NCBI RefSeq assembly: GCF_036802865.1
Contig: NZ_DAIRVK010000001.1
Location: forward strand, 620,001 to 684,000
Length of the DNA stretch: 64,000 nt
DNA from: Sulfurospirillum sp036802865
GTDB taxonomy: Bacteria; Campylobacterota; Campylobacteria; Campylobacterales; Sulfurospirillaceae
Reading direction: 5' to 3'
Of the stretch, positions 25,520-34,314 are shown one piece after another. Positions within the stretch are counted from its first letter, which is position 1. Every line of letters begins with the position of its first letter. A program made the position numbers and the translations under genes. The notes under the pieces were generated by a model that did no database searches, was not told where the DNA came from, and saw only the letters and a program-made list of their open reading frames with translations.

Positions 25520-28345
25520 ATGCCATTAAGCGGAAATTACCTTGATTTCTACAATGAAATCGTGAATTTTATTCCCGAGAAGCGAATTTTTACAGACCCA
25601 CTTCATACAATTGCATATGGGACGGATGCTTCATTTTACAGGCTTATCCCAAAAGTAGTTATTTGGGTCAATGATGCTGATGAAGTGAGCCAAATCCTCA
25701 AAATCACTTCGTCACTTTCATTGCCTGTTGTTTTTAGAGCTGCAGGAACCAGTCTTTCAGGTCAAGCCATCACCGACTCCATTTTACTCGTAACGTCACG
25801 TGACTGGAAAGGGATCAAGGTCAATAAAGAGGTAAGTTTAATTACGATGCAACCTTCTGTTATTGGATCAGATGCAAATGCGTATTTACTGCCTTATGGT
25901 AAAAAAATAGGCCCAGATCCTGCAAGTATTGGATCTGCGATGATTTCAGGGATCGCAGCTAATAATGCGAGTGGTATGTGTTGTGGAACAGCTGATAACT
26001 CTTATAAAACACTTGAATCGATGAAGATCATTTTTCATGATGGCTCAGAACTTGATACAAGCTCATCAGAGAGTATTAAAAACTTTAAACAATACCACCA
26101 TGCTTTGGTTGAGCGCATTAGCACACTCTCTCGTGAGATAAAAGCTACTCCTGATTTGCATGAAAAAATCATACGTAAATTTAAAATCAAAAATACCTGT
26201 GGTTATAGCCTTAATGCGCTCGTTGATTATGAAGATCCGATTGATATCATTGCACACTTGATGATTGGTAGTGAAGGAACACTGGGGTTTATTAAAGAGA
26301 TCACGTTTAAAACAGTTCCTGAGTACAAAGATAAAGCCAGTGCTTTGATGATTTTCAAAAACATTAAAGATGCCTGCGATGCGGTCATTGTACTTAAAAC
26401 ACAATGTAAAGAGAATGTTGCGGCGGCTGAAATGATGGATAGAGCAGGGCTTGCTAGTGTTGAAAACAAAGAAGGAATGCCAAGCTTCCTCAAAACACTG
26501 AGTCCAACAGCAACTGCTGTTCTTGTTGAAAGTCGTGCCGAAAACGATGGAATATTAGATAAAAATATTGCCGTTATTTTAGAGAAGCTTGCACACATTG
26601 AGCCTGAAATGCCACTGCATTTTACCAAAGATGTGTATGAGTACACCAAATACTGGAAAATTCGTAAAGGGCTTTTCCCTGCGGTTGGTGCGGTACGTGA
26701 GAGTGGTACGACCGTTATCATTGAGGATGTGGCATACCCTATCGAATCTTTAGCAGATGCGACGTTGGAACTTCAAGAGCTCTTTAAAAAATACGGCTAT
26801 AACGAAGCGATTATTTTTGGACATGCGCTAGATGGCAACCTGCACTTTGTCTTTACCCAAGCGTTTGAAGATCCTAAAGAGATTAAGCGTTATGAAGATT
26901 TTATGCAAGAAGTAGCAGAACAAGTTGCAACAAAATACCATGGAAGCCTTAAAGCAGAACATGGAACGGGTCGCAATATGGCTCCTTTTGTAGAACTTGA
27001 ATGGGGCAGTGATGCTTATGTTCTGATGAAAGAGATTAAAGCGATTTTTGACCCTAAAGGGCTTCTAAATCCAGGTGTTATTATCAATTCAGACCCAAAA
27101 GCGCACTTGAAAAATTTCAAAGAAATGCCTAAGACCGATGATTATATCGATAAATGTATTGAGTGTGGATTTTGTGAGCCAGCATGTCCATCCAATGCGC
27201 TTACCTTGACTCCAAGACAACGTATTGTTGTCAATCGACGTATGACAACATTGAAAAATCAGGATGAGATGGAAGCATTTGAGCAGATGCAAGAACTCTA
27301 TCAGTATGACGGTGTTGAAACATGCGCAACCTGTTCTTTGTGCTCACTGGTTTGCCCTGTTGGTATTGATACGGGCGCATTAACCAAAAAGATTCGTGCA
27401 CATCAAATTACGCCAACCCAACACAAGATTGCTGAGATGATTGCCAATAACTATGGAACCATTTTAGGTGTTGGTAGCTTTGTTCTTAGCGCAGTCAAAG
27501 GAGTGAATGCTGTTATTCCTGATGGTGTGATGAAGGCAATGAGTGCAGGTGTTACCGCACTTAGTGGCAATAAATTGCCACTATGGACAACAAGCCTTCC
27601 TGGGGGACATACGTTTAAAGACAGTCGAACGTTGTTTGGTGTTGAACAAAAAGTTGTCTATTTTTCATCGTGCCTTAATCGTACAATGGGAAATCCAAAA
27701 CCAAAAGGCGAAGAAAAAGAGTTGGATGAACTCATCATTGGTATTTTGGAAAAAGCGGGTTATGAAGTCATCTTCCCTGAACATTTAAAACCTCTATGTT
27801 GTGGTATGCCTTTTTCAAGTAAAGGTTATAAGAAGGAAGGTAAACAAAAATCATTGGAGCTTGAAGCTGCACTCAATAAAGCAAGTGAAAATGGTAAATA
27901 CCCCATCTTATGTGATATGAGTTCGTGTACGAAAACCATGATGGAGTACTTTGATACAGGCTTAAAAGTACATGACCCCATTGAATTTATTCATGATTGT
28001 CTTTTAGATAAGCTAACCATTCAACAAATTGATGAACCTGTTGTCATTCATACGATTTGTAGTACCCGTAAAATGGGCTTAGCTGAGAAGTTTGAAAACA
28101 TTGCACGATTGTGTAGTTCAAAAGTCACAGTACCTGCAGATGTAACCTGTTGTGGATTTGCAGGAGATCGTGGGTTTAATTATCCTGAACTCAATAAATC
28201 GGCACTACGCCATTTAAAAGCATCCATTCCGAGTGATACAAAACTAGCATTTTCAACAGGAAAACCCTGTGAAATTGGTTTGAGTGAAGAGAGTGGTTTA
28301 GAATATCGTTCACTCTTTTATCTCCTTGAACGCGCTATTTCTTAA
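25520..28345 (+). CDS. FAD/Fe-S dehydrogenase of the D-lactate / D-2-hydroxyacid type
   Basis: A 941-residue fusion. The N-terminal half is a VAO-type flavoprotein (FRAAGTSLSGQAI, DPASIGSAMISGIAANNASG, C-terminal FGHALDGNLHFVF and KAEHGTGRNMAPFVE). It is followed by two 4Fe-4S motifs (CIECGFCEPACP near residue 545 and CATCSLCSLVCP near 600) and a CCG-type heterodisulfide-reductase-like region (CCGMPFSSKGYKK, CCGFAGDRGF). Enzymes of this layout oxidise D-lactate, glycolate or D-2-hydroxyglutarate and pass electrons to quinone at the membrane. ATG 25520 has AAGGA at good distance; TTG 25481 and ATG 25493 are in-frame alternatives. Substrate is not fixed by sequence; D-lactate is my best guess. 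Confidence 0.88.
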   Translation: MPLSGNYLDFYNEIVNFIPEKRIFTDPLHTIAYGTDASFYRLIPKVVIWVNDADEVSQILKITSSLSLPVVFRAAGTSLSGQAITDSILLVTSRDWKGIKVNKEVSLITMQPSVIGSDANAYLLPYGKKIGPDPASIGSAMISGIAANNASGMCCGTADNSYKTLESMKIIFHDGSELDTSSSESIKNFKQYHHALVERISTLSREIKATPDLHEKIIRKFKIKNTCGYSLNALVDYEDPIDIIAHLMIGSEGTLGFIKEITFKTVPEYKDKASALMIFKNIKDACDAVIVLKTQCKENVAAAEMMDRAGLASVENKEGMPSFLKTLSPTATAVLVESRAENDGILDKNIAVILEKLAHIEPEMPLHFTKDVYEYTKYWKIRKGLFPAVGAVRESGTTVIIEDVAYPIESLADATLELQELFKKYGYNEAIIFGHALDGNLHFVFTQAFEDPKEIKRYEDFMQEVAEQVATKYHGSLKAEHGTGRNMAPFVELEWGSDAYVLMKEIKAIFDPKGLLNPGVIINSDPKAHLKNFKEMPKTDDYIDKCIECGFCEPACPSNALTLTPRQRIVVNRRMTTLKNQDEMEAFEQMQELYQYDGVETCATCSLCSLVCPVGIDTGALTKKIRAHQITPTQHKIAEMIANNYGTILGVGSFVLSAVKGVNAVIPDGVMKAMSAGVTALSGNKLPLWTTSLPGGHTFKDSRTLFGVEQKVVYFSSCLNRTMGNPKPKGEEKELDELIIGILEKAGYEVIFPEHLKPLCCGMPFSSKGYKKEGKQKSLELEAALNKASENGKYPILCDMSSCTKTMMEYFDTGLKVHDPIEFIHDCLLDKLTIQQIDEPVVIHTICSTRKMGLAEKFENIARLCSSKVTVPADVTCCGFAGDRGFNYPELNKSALRHLKASIPSDTKLAFSTGKPCEIGLSEESGLEYRSLFYLLERAIS

Positions 28346-28369
28346 TAAGAAATTACCTCTCAAACTCAA

Positions 28370-28415
28370 AGTCAATCTATCTTGAAATCATAGATAGATT
28401 GACTCTTCTTTTTTT
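28370..28415 (+). terminator. Strong intrinsic terminator
   Basis: AGTCAATCTATC (28370-28381) pairs perfectly with GATAGATTGACT (28393-28404), followed by CTTCTTTTTTT. It ends the dehydrogenase transcript. Confidence 0.9.
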
Positions 28416-28522
28416 ACTTTTCAAAGCTCTTTTTCATAGGTTTTATTTAATAAATAAAATGATAAAATACTAAAATTTTGACTATTACTTTTAGTTAAAT
28501 TTAAACAAAAAGGGTTACATCT

Positions 28523-28718
28523 ATGGAAGTTAATCTGTTTGTGGGAAGTAGTATATCCTTGGTATTTGGACTCTCCACACACTTTGCATTTTTTGCTTTA
28601 AATGAGAAATATACCAGTGTATAATTCTACTTTAGAAGTATTGCAAAATGATAACTTCGCAGTTGTAGCAGCAAGCGCTGCTTCTATCAAAGCTTACAAC
28701 AAAAAATCAAAACAGTAA
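28523..28718 (+). pseudogene. oadG: Remnant of oadG (oxaloacetate decarboxylase gamma subunit)
   Basis: From ATG 28523 (with AAGGG upstream) a frame encodes MEVNLFVGSSISLVFGLSTH and FAFFALNEKYTSV, then stops at 28622-28624. This resembles the OadG N-terminal membrane helix (MEVNL...G....V.GM...F.FL). In another frame, from about 28602, the DNA encodes TLEVLQNDNFAVVAASAAS then IKAYNKKSKQ and stops at 28716-28718, which resembles the conserved OadG C-terminal VVAAISAAxxxYR tail. The two halves are in different frames and together are shorter than an intact OadG of about 80-100 residues. It therefore looks frameshifted and internally deleted. It sits 15 bases ahead of pycB, exactly where oadG precedes oadA in Na+-pump operons. 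No oadB follows. The identification is by eye. Confidence 0.65.
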
Positions 28719-28733
28719 AAGGGCAAAACGAAG

Positions 28734-30542
28734 ATGGCGAAAAAATACATCGATGTGATGGATACGACGTTTAGAGATGGATTTCAATCGGTTTTTGGTG
28801 GACGTGTACTTATGGATGACTTTCTTCCTGCGGTAGCCGCAGCAAGAGATGCTGGTATTAACCATTTTGAATTTGGTGGAGGGGCTCGTTTTCAAAGTCT
28901 TTACTTCTATCTCAATGAAGATGCTTTTGAAATGATGGATCGATTCCGATCCATTGCAGGACCTGACGCAAACCTTCAAACGTTGGCACGTGGTGTTAAT
29001 ACGGTTATGCTCGATACTGGCAATCGCGAACTTATTGATTTACATGCAAAAATGTTTAGAAAACATGGTACAACAACGATTCGTAACTTTGATGCGCTCA
29101 ACGATATTGAAAACCTCAAATACAGTGGCGAGCGAATTGTTCATCATGGGCTTAAACATGAAATCGTAGTTACAATGATGGATTTACCTCCAGGATGTGT
29201 GGGTGCTCATGATGTTGCCTTTTACGAAAAAACACTCAGAGATATTTTAAATTCGGGTATTCCTTATCATAGCGTTTGTTTCAAAGATGCTAGTGGAACG
29301 TCTAGCCCTCAAAAAGTGTATGAGACAATTAAAATGGCAAAGAAACTTCTTCCTGAGGGAATGCATGTACGTCTTCATACGCATGAAACTGCTGGGGTAA
29401 GTGTTGCATGTTATTTAGCAGCGCTTGACGCGGGTGTAGATGGTATCGATCTTGCGGCATCACCTGTAAGTGGTGGTACTTCTCAACCAGATATTTTAAC
29501 AATGCTTCATGCGGTTAAAGGCAAAGATTATGATCTTGGTGGCCTTGAGCTTGAAAAAATTCTCACATATGAAGATGTTTTGCAAGATTGTCTAAAAGAC
29601 TATTTTACACCACCTGAAGCAGTCCAAGTTTCTCCTCTGATTCCTTTTTCTCCAATGCCTGGCGGTGCTTTAACAGCTAACACTCAAATGCTTCGTGATA
29701 ACAATATTTTGCATAAATTCCCTGAAATTATCAAAGCAATGCGTGAAGTAGTTGAAAAAGGTGGATACGGTACGAGTGTTACACCAGTATCGCAATTTTA
29801 TTTCCAACAAGCATTTAACAACGTTATGTTTGGTCCATGGACAAAAATTGCTGAAGGTTATGGCAAAATGGTACTGGGTTACTTTGGTAAAACACCTGTG
29901 ACTCCTGATGCTAAGATTGTAGCGCTTGCAAGTGAACAACTTAAACTTGATCCGACCAAGAAAAATGCACTTGACCTGGCAGATGCAGATGATAGTAAAT
30001 CTCTTGCACATGTCAAAGAACTCTTAGCAAAAGAGGGACTAAAAGAAACCGATGAAAATCTCTTTATTGCTGCTTCATGTAAAGAAAAAGGTATTGCATA
30101 CTTAAAAGGTGAAGCAAAAGTTAATGTACGAAAAATTGGTAAAGCCGATAAAGAAAACGTACTGTGCAATGCTTCTGAAGACTATACTGTCATCGTGAAT
30201 GGTCAAAAATATAATGTTAAATCTTCGGATAAGCAAGATGCGTTTGTTATCAATGGACAAGAATATTTTATTGAGATTGAAGAGGGTTGTAGTGAAGATA
30301 ATAGCAATGCGGCACTCATTCCAAATAGCGCAGGGGAAATCAGAGCGGGTGTTCCAGGTACTATTTTCAAAACCCTTGTAAATGCGGGCGATAAAGTTAC
30401 AAAAGGACAACCTGTCATTGTTATTGAAGCTATGAAAATGGAAATTGAAGTAGCGGCGCATACCGATGGTGTGGTCAGTAGCGTGAGAGTTAATGTTGGA
30501 GATACTATCGTTAATAATCAACTCCTCGTTACTTTAGAATAA
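28734..30542 (+). CDS. pycB: Pyruvate carboxylase subunit B / oxaloacetate decarboxylase alpha-like
   Basis: A 602-residue protein with an N-terminal TIM-barrel carboxyltransferase domain (VMDTTFRDGFQSV, CFKDASGTSSP, RLHTHETAGVSVACYLAA, DLAASPVSGGTSQPD), a conserved carboxylase domain, and a C-terminal biotinyl domain with EAMKMEIEV carrying the biotin Lys. The same fold serves OadA of the Na+-pump and PycB of two-subunit pyruvate carboxylases. The order pycB-pckA-argH equals that of C. jejuni, where this gene is pycB. A biotin-carboxylase subunit PycA must be encoded elsewhere. The oadG remnant upstream suggests descent from, or past service in, a decarboxylase operon. Confidence 0.9.
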   Translation: MAKKYIDVMDTTFRDGFQSVFGGRVLMDDFLPAVAAARDAGINHFEFGGGARFQSLYFYLNEDAFEMMDRFRSIAGPDANLQTLARGVNTVMLDTGNRELIDLHAKMFRKHGTTTIRNFDALNDIENLKYSGERIVHHGLKHEIVVTMMDLPPGCVGAHDVAFYEKTLRDILNSGIPYHSVCFKDASGTSSPQKVYETIKMAKKLLPEGMHVRLHTHETAGVSVACYLAALDAGVDGIDLAASPVSGGTSQPDILTMLHAVKGKDYDLGGLELEKILTYEDVLQDCLKDYFTPPEAVQVSPLIPFSPMPGGALTANTQMLRDNNILHKFPEIIKAMREVVEKGGYGTSVTPVSQFYFQQAFNNVMFGPWTKIAEGYGKMVLGYFGKTPVTPDAKIVALASEQLKLDPTKKNALDLADADDSKSLAHVKELLAKEGLKETDENLFIAASCKEKGIAYLKGEAKVNVRKIGKADKENVLCNASEDYTVIVNGQKYNVKSSDKQDAFVINGQEYFIEIEEGCSEDNSNAALIPNSAGEIRAGVPGTIFKTLVNAGDKVTKGQPVIVIEAMKMEIEVAAHTDGVVSSVRVNVGDTIVNNQLLVTLE

Positions 30543-30743
30543 TTCAGGAATTTTAGAAAGGTCCATCACTAAAAAACTAATGCTTCAACTTTGGGCATTG
30601 AGGTGTTAGAGGTGATTGAAATTTGAGGAGGTCTCAAGGTGCAGATTTTGAGACCCAAAGAGTACAGAGATTGTAAGCACTGGAAGTGCCGAAAATAACT
30701 GTTATCTAATATATTAAATCAATGTTTTGAGGATATTAATACT
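30543..30743 (+). other. 200-bp leader region of pckA with a hairpin
   Basis: No reading frame of note. GGTCTCAA (30630-30637) pairs with TTGAGACC (30648-30655) around a ten-base loop, but no T run follows, so it is not an intrinsic terminator. TATCTAATATATTAAATC near 30703-30720 could hold a -10 box. The hairpin could be an RNA leader or processing element for pckA; no known riboswitch is recognised. Confidence 0.4.
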
Positions 30744-32321
30744 ATGTCGAAGATGAATGAAATAGAAAAGTTAGGGTTAAGCAATATTGGAAAGGTTCAT
30801 TATAATCTAAGCTACGATGAATTGTTGAAACACGAAATAGCCAATAATGAAGGTCGTGTAACAAGCAATGGAACATTTAGCGTTGATACAGGAATTTTTA
30901 CAGGACGTAGCCCAAAAGATAAATATTTTGTAGATCAAGAGCCTTCTAACAAATATATCTCATGGGGCAAAATGAACCAGCGGGTAAGTAAAGAGATCTT
31001 TAATGATCTTTTTGCAAAAGTGAAAAAACAACTCTCTGGTAAAGATATTTATGTCCAAGATGCTTACAGTGGTGGTACATTGGCAAGTCGTAAAAGTATC
31101 CGAGTGGTCACTGAAATTGCTTGGCAAGCGCATTTTGTTAAAAATATGTTTATTCGTCCAAACGAAGAAGAACTAGTCGATTTTAAACCTGATTTTGTTC
31201 TTTACAATGCATGTAAAATGGCTAACGATGACTATAAAAAACATGGTCTTCACTCCGATGTTTTTGTTGTGTTTAACGTAGAAGAAAATATCGCGATTAT
31301 CGGTGGTACATGGTACGGTGGCGAGATCAAAAAGGGTATTTTCTCTATGATGAACTATTGGTTGCCATTAGAGGGCAAACTCTCCATGCATTGCTCTGCA
31401 AACGTGGGCGAAAAAGGCGATACAGCCCTTTTCTTTGGTCTTTCTGGTACAGGAAAAACAACGCTTTCAACAGACCCTAAACGTAAGTTAATTGGTGATG
31501 ATGAACACGGTTGGGATGATGATGGTGTCTTTAACTTTGAAGGTGGTTGTTACGCAAAATGTATCAATCTTGATCCAAGCAGTGAGCCTGAAATTTATGG
31601 TGCGATTCGTCAAGATGCACTTTTAGAAAATGTGGTGATTAATGACAATCACATCGTTGATTATGCCGACGCCTCTAAAACTGAAAATACCCGTGTTTCT
31701 TACCCCATCTATCATATCGATAACCATGAAGCAAGCCTACAAGCAGGACATCCTAAAAAGATCATTTTTTTAAGTGCCGATGCATTTGGTGTGTTACCTC
31801 CTGTGTCAAAACTTACTAAAGAGCAAGCGATGTATTACTTCTTGAGCGGCTATACGGCTAAAGTTGCTGGAACAGAGCGTGGCGTTACTGAGCCAGTAGC
31901 TACATTTAGTGCGTGTTTTGGTGAAGCATTTTTACCTCTTCATCCAACAGTTTACGCAAAGCTATTAGGCGAAAAAATTGCTAAGCATAACGTTGATGTT
32001 TATTTAGTGAACACAGGTTGGACAGGTGGCAGTTACGGTGTTGGAAAACGTATGAGTATAAAAGCAACGCGTGCATGTATCAATGCGATCTTAGATGGCA
32101 GCATTAATGACTGCGAGTTTGAGAGTATCCCCGTCTTTAACATCCAAGTTCCTAAAGCACTTGCTGGTGTTCCAACAGAAGTGTTGAACCCTAAAAATAC
32201 ATGGGAAAATAAAAGCCTTTATGACGCAACCAGAGATGAACTTGCTGAAATGTTCATCGAGAACTTCAAGAAATATATTACAGCGGATTCTGATTTTTCT
32301 AACGCTGGTCCAAAACTCTAA
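30744..32321 (+). CDS. pckA: Phosphoenolpyruvate carboxykinase (ATP)
   Basis: PckA converts oxaloacetate and ATP to phosphoenolpyruvate and CO2, the entry into gluconeogenesis. The 525-residue protein has TGIFTGRSPKDKYFV near residues 47-61, the ATP P-loop GLSGTGKTTLS (about 231-241), the metal-binding IGDDEHGWDDDGVFNFEGGC, and NTGWTGGSYGVGKRMS. These are ATP-type, not GTP-type, features. It lies between pycB and argH as in C. jejuni. Pyruvate carboxylase plus PckA gives the pyruvate-to-PEP route for growth on organic acids. Confidence 0.97.
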   Translation: MSKMNEIEKLGLSNIGKVHYNLSYDELLKHEIANNEGRVTSNGTFSVDTGIFTGRSPKDKYFVDQEPSNKYISWGKMNQRVSKEIFNDLFAKVKKQLSGKDIYVQDAYSGGTLASRKSIRVVTEIAWQAHFVKNMFIRPNEEELVDFKPDFVLYNACKMANDDYKKHGLHSDVFVVFNVEENIAIIGGTWYGGEIKKGIFSMMNYWLPLEGKLSMHCSANVGEKGDTALFFGLSGTGKTTLSTDPKRKLIGDDEHGWDDDGVFNFEGGCYAKCINLDPSSEPEIYGAIRQDALLENVVINDNHIVDYADASKTENTRVSYPIYHIDNHEASLQAGHPKKIIFLSADAFGVLPPVSKLTKEQAMYYFLSGYTAKVAGTERGVTEPVATFSACFGEAFLPLHPTVYAKLLGEKIAKHNVDVYLVNTGWTGGSYGVGKRMSIKATRACINAILDGSINDCEFESIPVFNIQVPKALAGVPTEVLNPKNTWENKSLYDATRDELAEMFIENFKKYITADSDFSNAGPKL

Positions 32322-32334
32322 TTTAACTTTACAT

Positions 32335-32367
32335 GCAAAGGAGTTTGTTCACTCCTTTGCCTTTTTT
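32335..32367 (+). terminator. Intrinsic terminator of pckA
   Basis: GCAAAGGAGT (32335-32344) and ACTCCTTTGC (32351-32360) form a perfect ten-pair stem with a six-base loop, followed by CTTTTTT. Confidence 0.88.
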
Positions 32368-32387
32368 ACAATCAAGGAGATTTTTCA

Positions 32388-33773
32388 ATGTCAAAGCTAT
32401 GGTCTGGCAGATTTGCCGCAAGTGGAGCAGCACTACTCGACGAATTTAATGCGTCATTACCTTTCGATAAAAAACTCTATGCAGAGGATATAAAAGGCTC
32501 GATTGCTCATGCAACGATGCTTGCTAAACAAGGGATTCTCACACAAGTAGAAGCAGATCAAATTGCAACTGGATTGCTGCAAATTAAACAAGAGATCGAA
32601 GAAGGGACTTTTGTTTTTGATATTGCCCATGAAGATATTCATATGTCTGTTGAGACAAGACTCATTGATCTCATTGGCGAAGCGGGTAAACGTCTCCATA
32701 CTGCACGTAGCAGAAATGATCAAGTTGCGGTTGATTTTAGACTCTACGTTCAAAAACAGAATTTAATTATTGTCAGTGTTTTGGAAGAGGTAATTGATGT
32801 CTTGATGGATATTGCTAAAGAACATAAAAATACGTTATTACCAGGTATGACACATTTACAACATGCTCAACCGATCAATCTAGCATTTCATCTTCTAGCA
32901 TATGTCTCAATGTTTAAACGCGACATTGAACGCTTAGAAAGTTCGTATCAACGTAACAATGTTTTACCTCTAGGCTGTGCAGCGCTTGCGGGGACTCCTC
33001 ATAACATTGATAGAGAATATGTGGCAAAACTTTTAGGCTTTGACAGTGTCAGTGTGAATTGTCTTGACACTGTGAGTGATCGTGACTTTGCTTTAGAAAT
33101 TCTTTTTAATATTTCAACCATTATGATGCATGTTTCACGTTTTGCGGAAGAGTTAATTTTGTGGTCAAGTTATGAGTTTAAGTTTGTAACGTTGAGTGAT
33201 GAGTATTCAACAGGTAGTTCTATTATGCCACAAAAGAAAAATCCTGATGTCCCAGAGCTTCTTCGTGGCAAAACAGGACGTGTTAATGGTAATTTGATCT
33301 CTTTATTGACTGTTTTAAAAGGACTTCCTTTGGCATACAATAAAGATATGCAAGAAGATAAAGAAGGTGTGTTTGACAGTGTAGAGACTGTTTATATGTC
33401 ACTCAATATCCTTAAAGAAGCAGTACGTACGATGACTATTAATGTGAATCGTATGAAACAAGCCTGCGAAGTAGGGCATTTAAGTGCAACAGATTTGGCG
33501 GATTATTTGGTTCAAAAGTGCGACATTCCTTTCCGTGAAGCGCATTTTATTACGGGGCGTGCCGTTGCACATGCCGAGAGTTTGGGGATAGATCTTAGTG
33601 TGTTAAGTGTTTCTGAGCTTCAAAAAGTCGATGCACGTATTGGTGCAGATGTCAGTGAATACCTTAATTTAGTTCACTCTATGAATGCACGAACATCTCA
33701 AGGTGGAACATCAATATCTTCGACATGCCAACAGATTGAAATTTTTGAAACGTGGATAAAAGCGCGTCATTAA
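32388..33773 (+). CDS. argH: Argininosuccinate lyase
   Basis: ArgH splits argininosuccinate to arginine and fumarate, the last step of arginine synthesis. The 461-residue protein has the N-terminal LWSGRFAASGAALLDEFNAS, HTARSRNDQVAVDFRLY (about residues 103-119), TPGMTHLQHAQP-like GMTHLQHAQPINLA, and the superfamily signature GSSIMPQKKNPD (about 275-286). AAGGAG precedes the ATG. It is followed by a convergent HIT gene. Confidence 0.97.
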   Translation: MSKLWSGRFAASGAALLDEFNASLPFDKKLYAEDIKGSIAHATMLAKQGILTQVEADQIATGLLQIKQEIEEGTFVFDIAHEDIHMSVETRLIDLIGEAGKRLHTARSRNDQVAVDFRLYVQKQNLIIVSVLEEVIDVLMDIAKEHKNTLLPGMTHLQHAQPINLAFHLLAYVSMFKRDIERLESSYQRNNVLPLGCAALAGTPHNIDREYVAKLLGFDSVSVNCLDTVSDRDFALEILFNISTIMMHVSRFAEELILWSSYEFKFVTLSDEYSTGSSIMPQKKNPDVPELLRGKTGRVNGNLISLLTVLKGLPLAYNKDMQEDKEGVFDSVETVYMSLNILKEAVRTMTINVNRMKQACEVGHLSATDLADYLVQKCDIPFREAHFITGRAVAHAESLGIDLSVLSVSELQKVDARIGADVSEYLNLVHSMNARTSQGGTSISSTCQQIEIFETWIKARH

Positions 33774-33783
33774 AACGTGAGAG

Positions 33784-33804
33784 AGAAGAGGCAAAACCTC
33801 TTCT
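33784..33804. terminator. Hairpin between convergent argH and HIT genes
   Basis: AGAAGAGG (33784-33791) pairs with CCTCTTCT (33797-33804) around CAAAA. There is no long T run on either strand, so this is a probable but weak shared terminator. Confidence 0.45.
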
Positions 33805-33810
33805 TCACTG

Positions 33811-34167
33811 TTAAAGAAATTTGTGCGAATCGCTGTCGCTTAGGTGATTCCACGAAAGTTTAGACCCACCTAAAAGGTGAAAATGCAGATGCATGACCTC
33901 TTGTCCACCATCGCTACCGTTATTTGTAATTAGGCGATACCCACTCTCATCTAAGCCTAAAAGTTTTGCAACTTTTTGCGTGAATTCTGTGAGCCCCACC
34001 ATAATTTTTGGATCAACTTCTTGAAAACATTTATACTCTTTTTTGGGGATAATGAGGATATGCACAGGCGCTTTTGGGTTAATATCGTGAAACGCTAAAA
34101 ACTCCTCATTTTCAAGTACTTTGTTGCAAGGAATTTCGCCACTTACAATTTTACTAAAGATAGTCAT
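33811..34167 (-). CDS. HIT-family nucleotide hydrolase (HinT-like)
   Basis: A 118-residue histidine-triad protein. It begins TIFSKIVSGEIPCNKVLENE and has the catalytic triad motif HLHFHLLGG (about residues 94-102). HinT-type enzymes hydrolyse AMP-lysine, AMP-NH2 and adenylated intermediates. It is read divergently from pheS, as in C. jejuni, where a HIT gene is also next to pheS. Full length. Confidence 0.93.
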   Translation of the reverse strand: MTIFSKIVSGEIPCNKVLENEEFLAFHDINPKAPVHILIIPKKEYKCFQEVDPKIMVGLTEFTQKVAKLLGLDESGYRLITNNGSDGGQEVMHLHFHLLGGSKLSWNHLSDSDSHKFL

Positions 34168-34314
34168 CGCCTTCTCCTCTATTTTTGTGATTTTGTATTG
34201 ATAGAATTTAGAATAAACGTTGGATTTTAACCTTTTATAATTAAAGTTTGACTAAAATGGGCTTCCTAATAGACTTAAGAGCATCATGAATGCTCATGAA
34301 TGAAAGGTATACCT

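Noticed and set aside
30630..30655. Intrinsic terminator of pycB
   Set aside because: Strong stem but no T run follows, so listed only as a structured leader.
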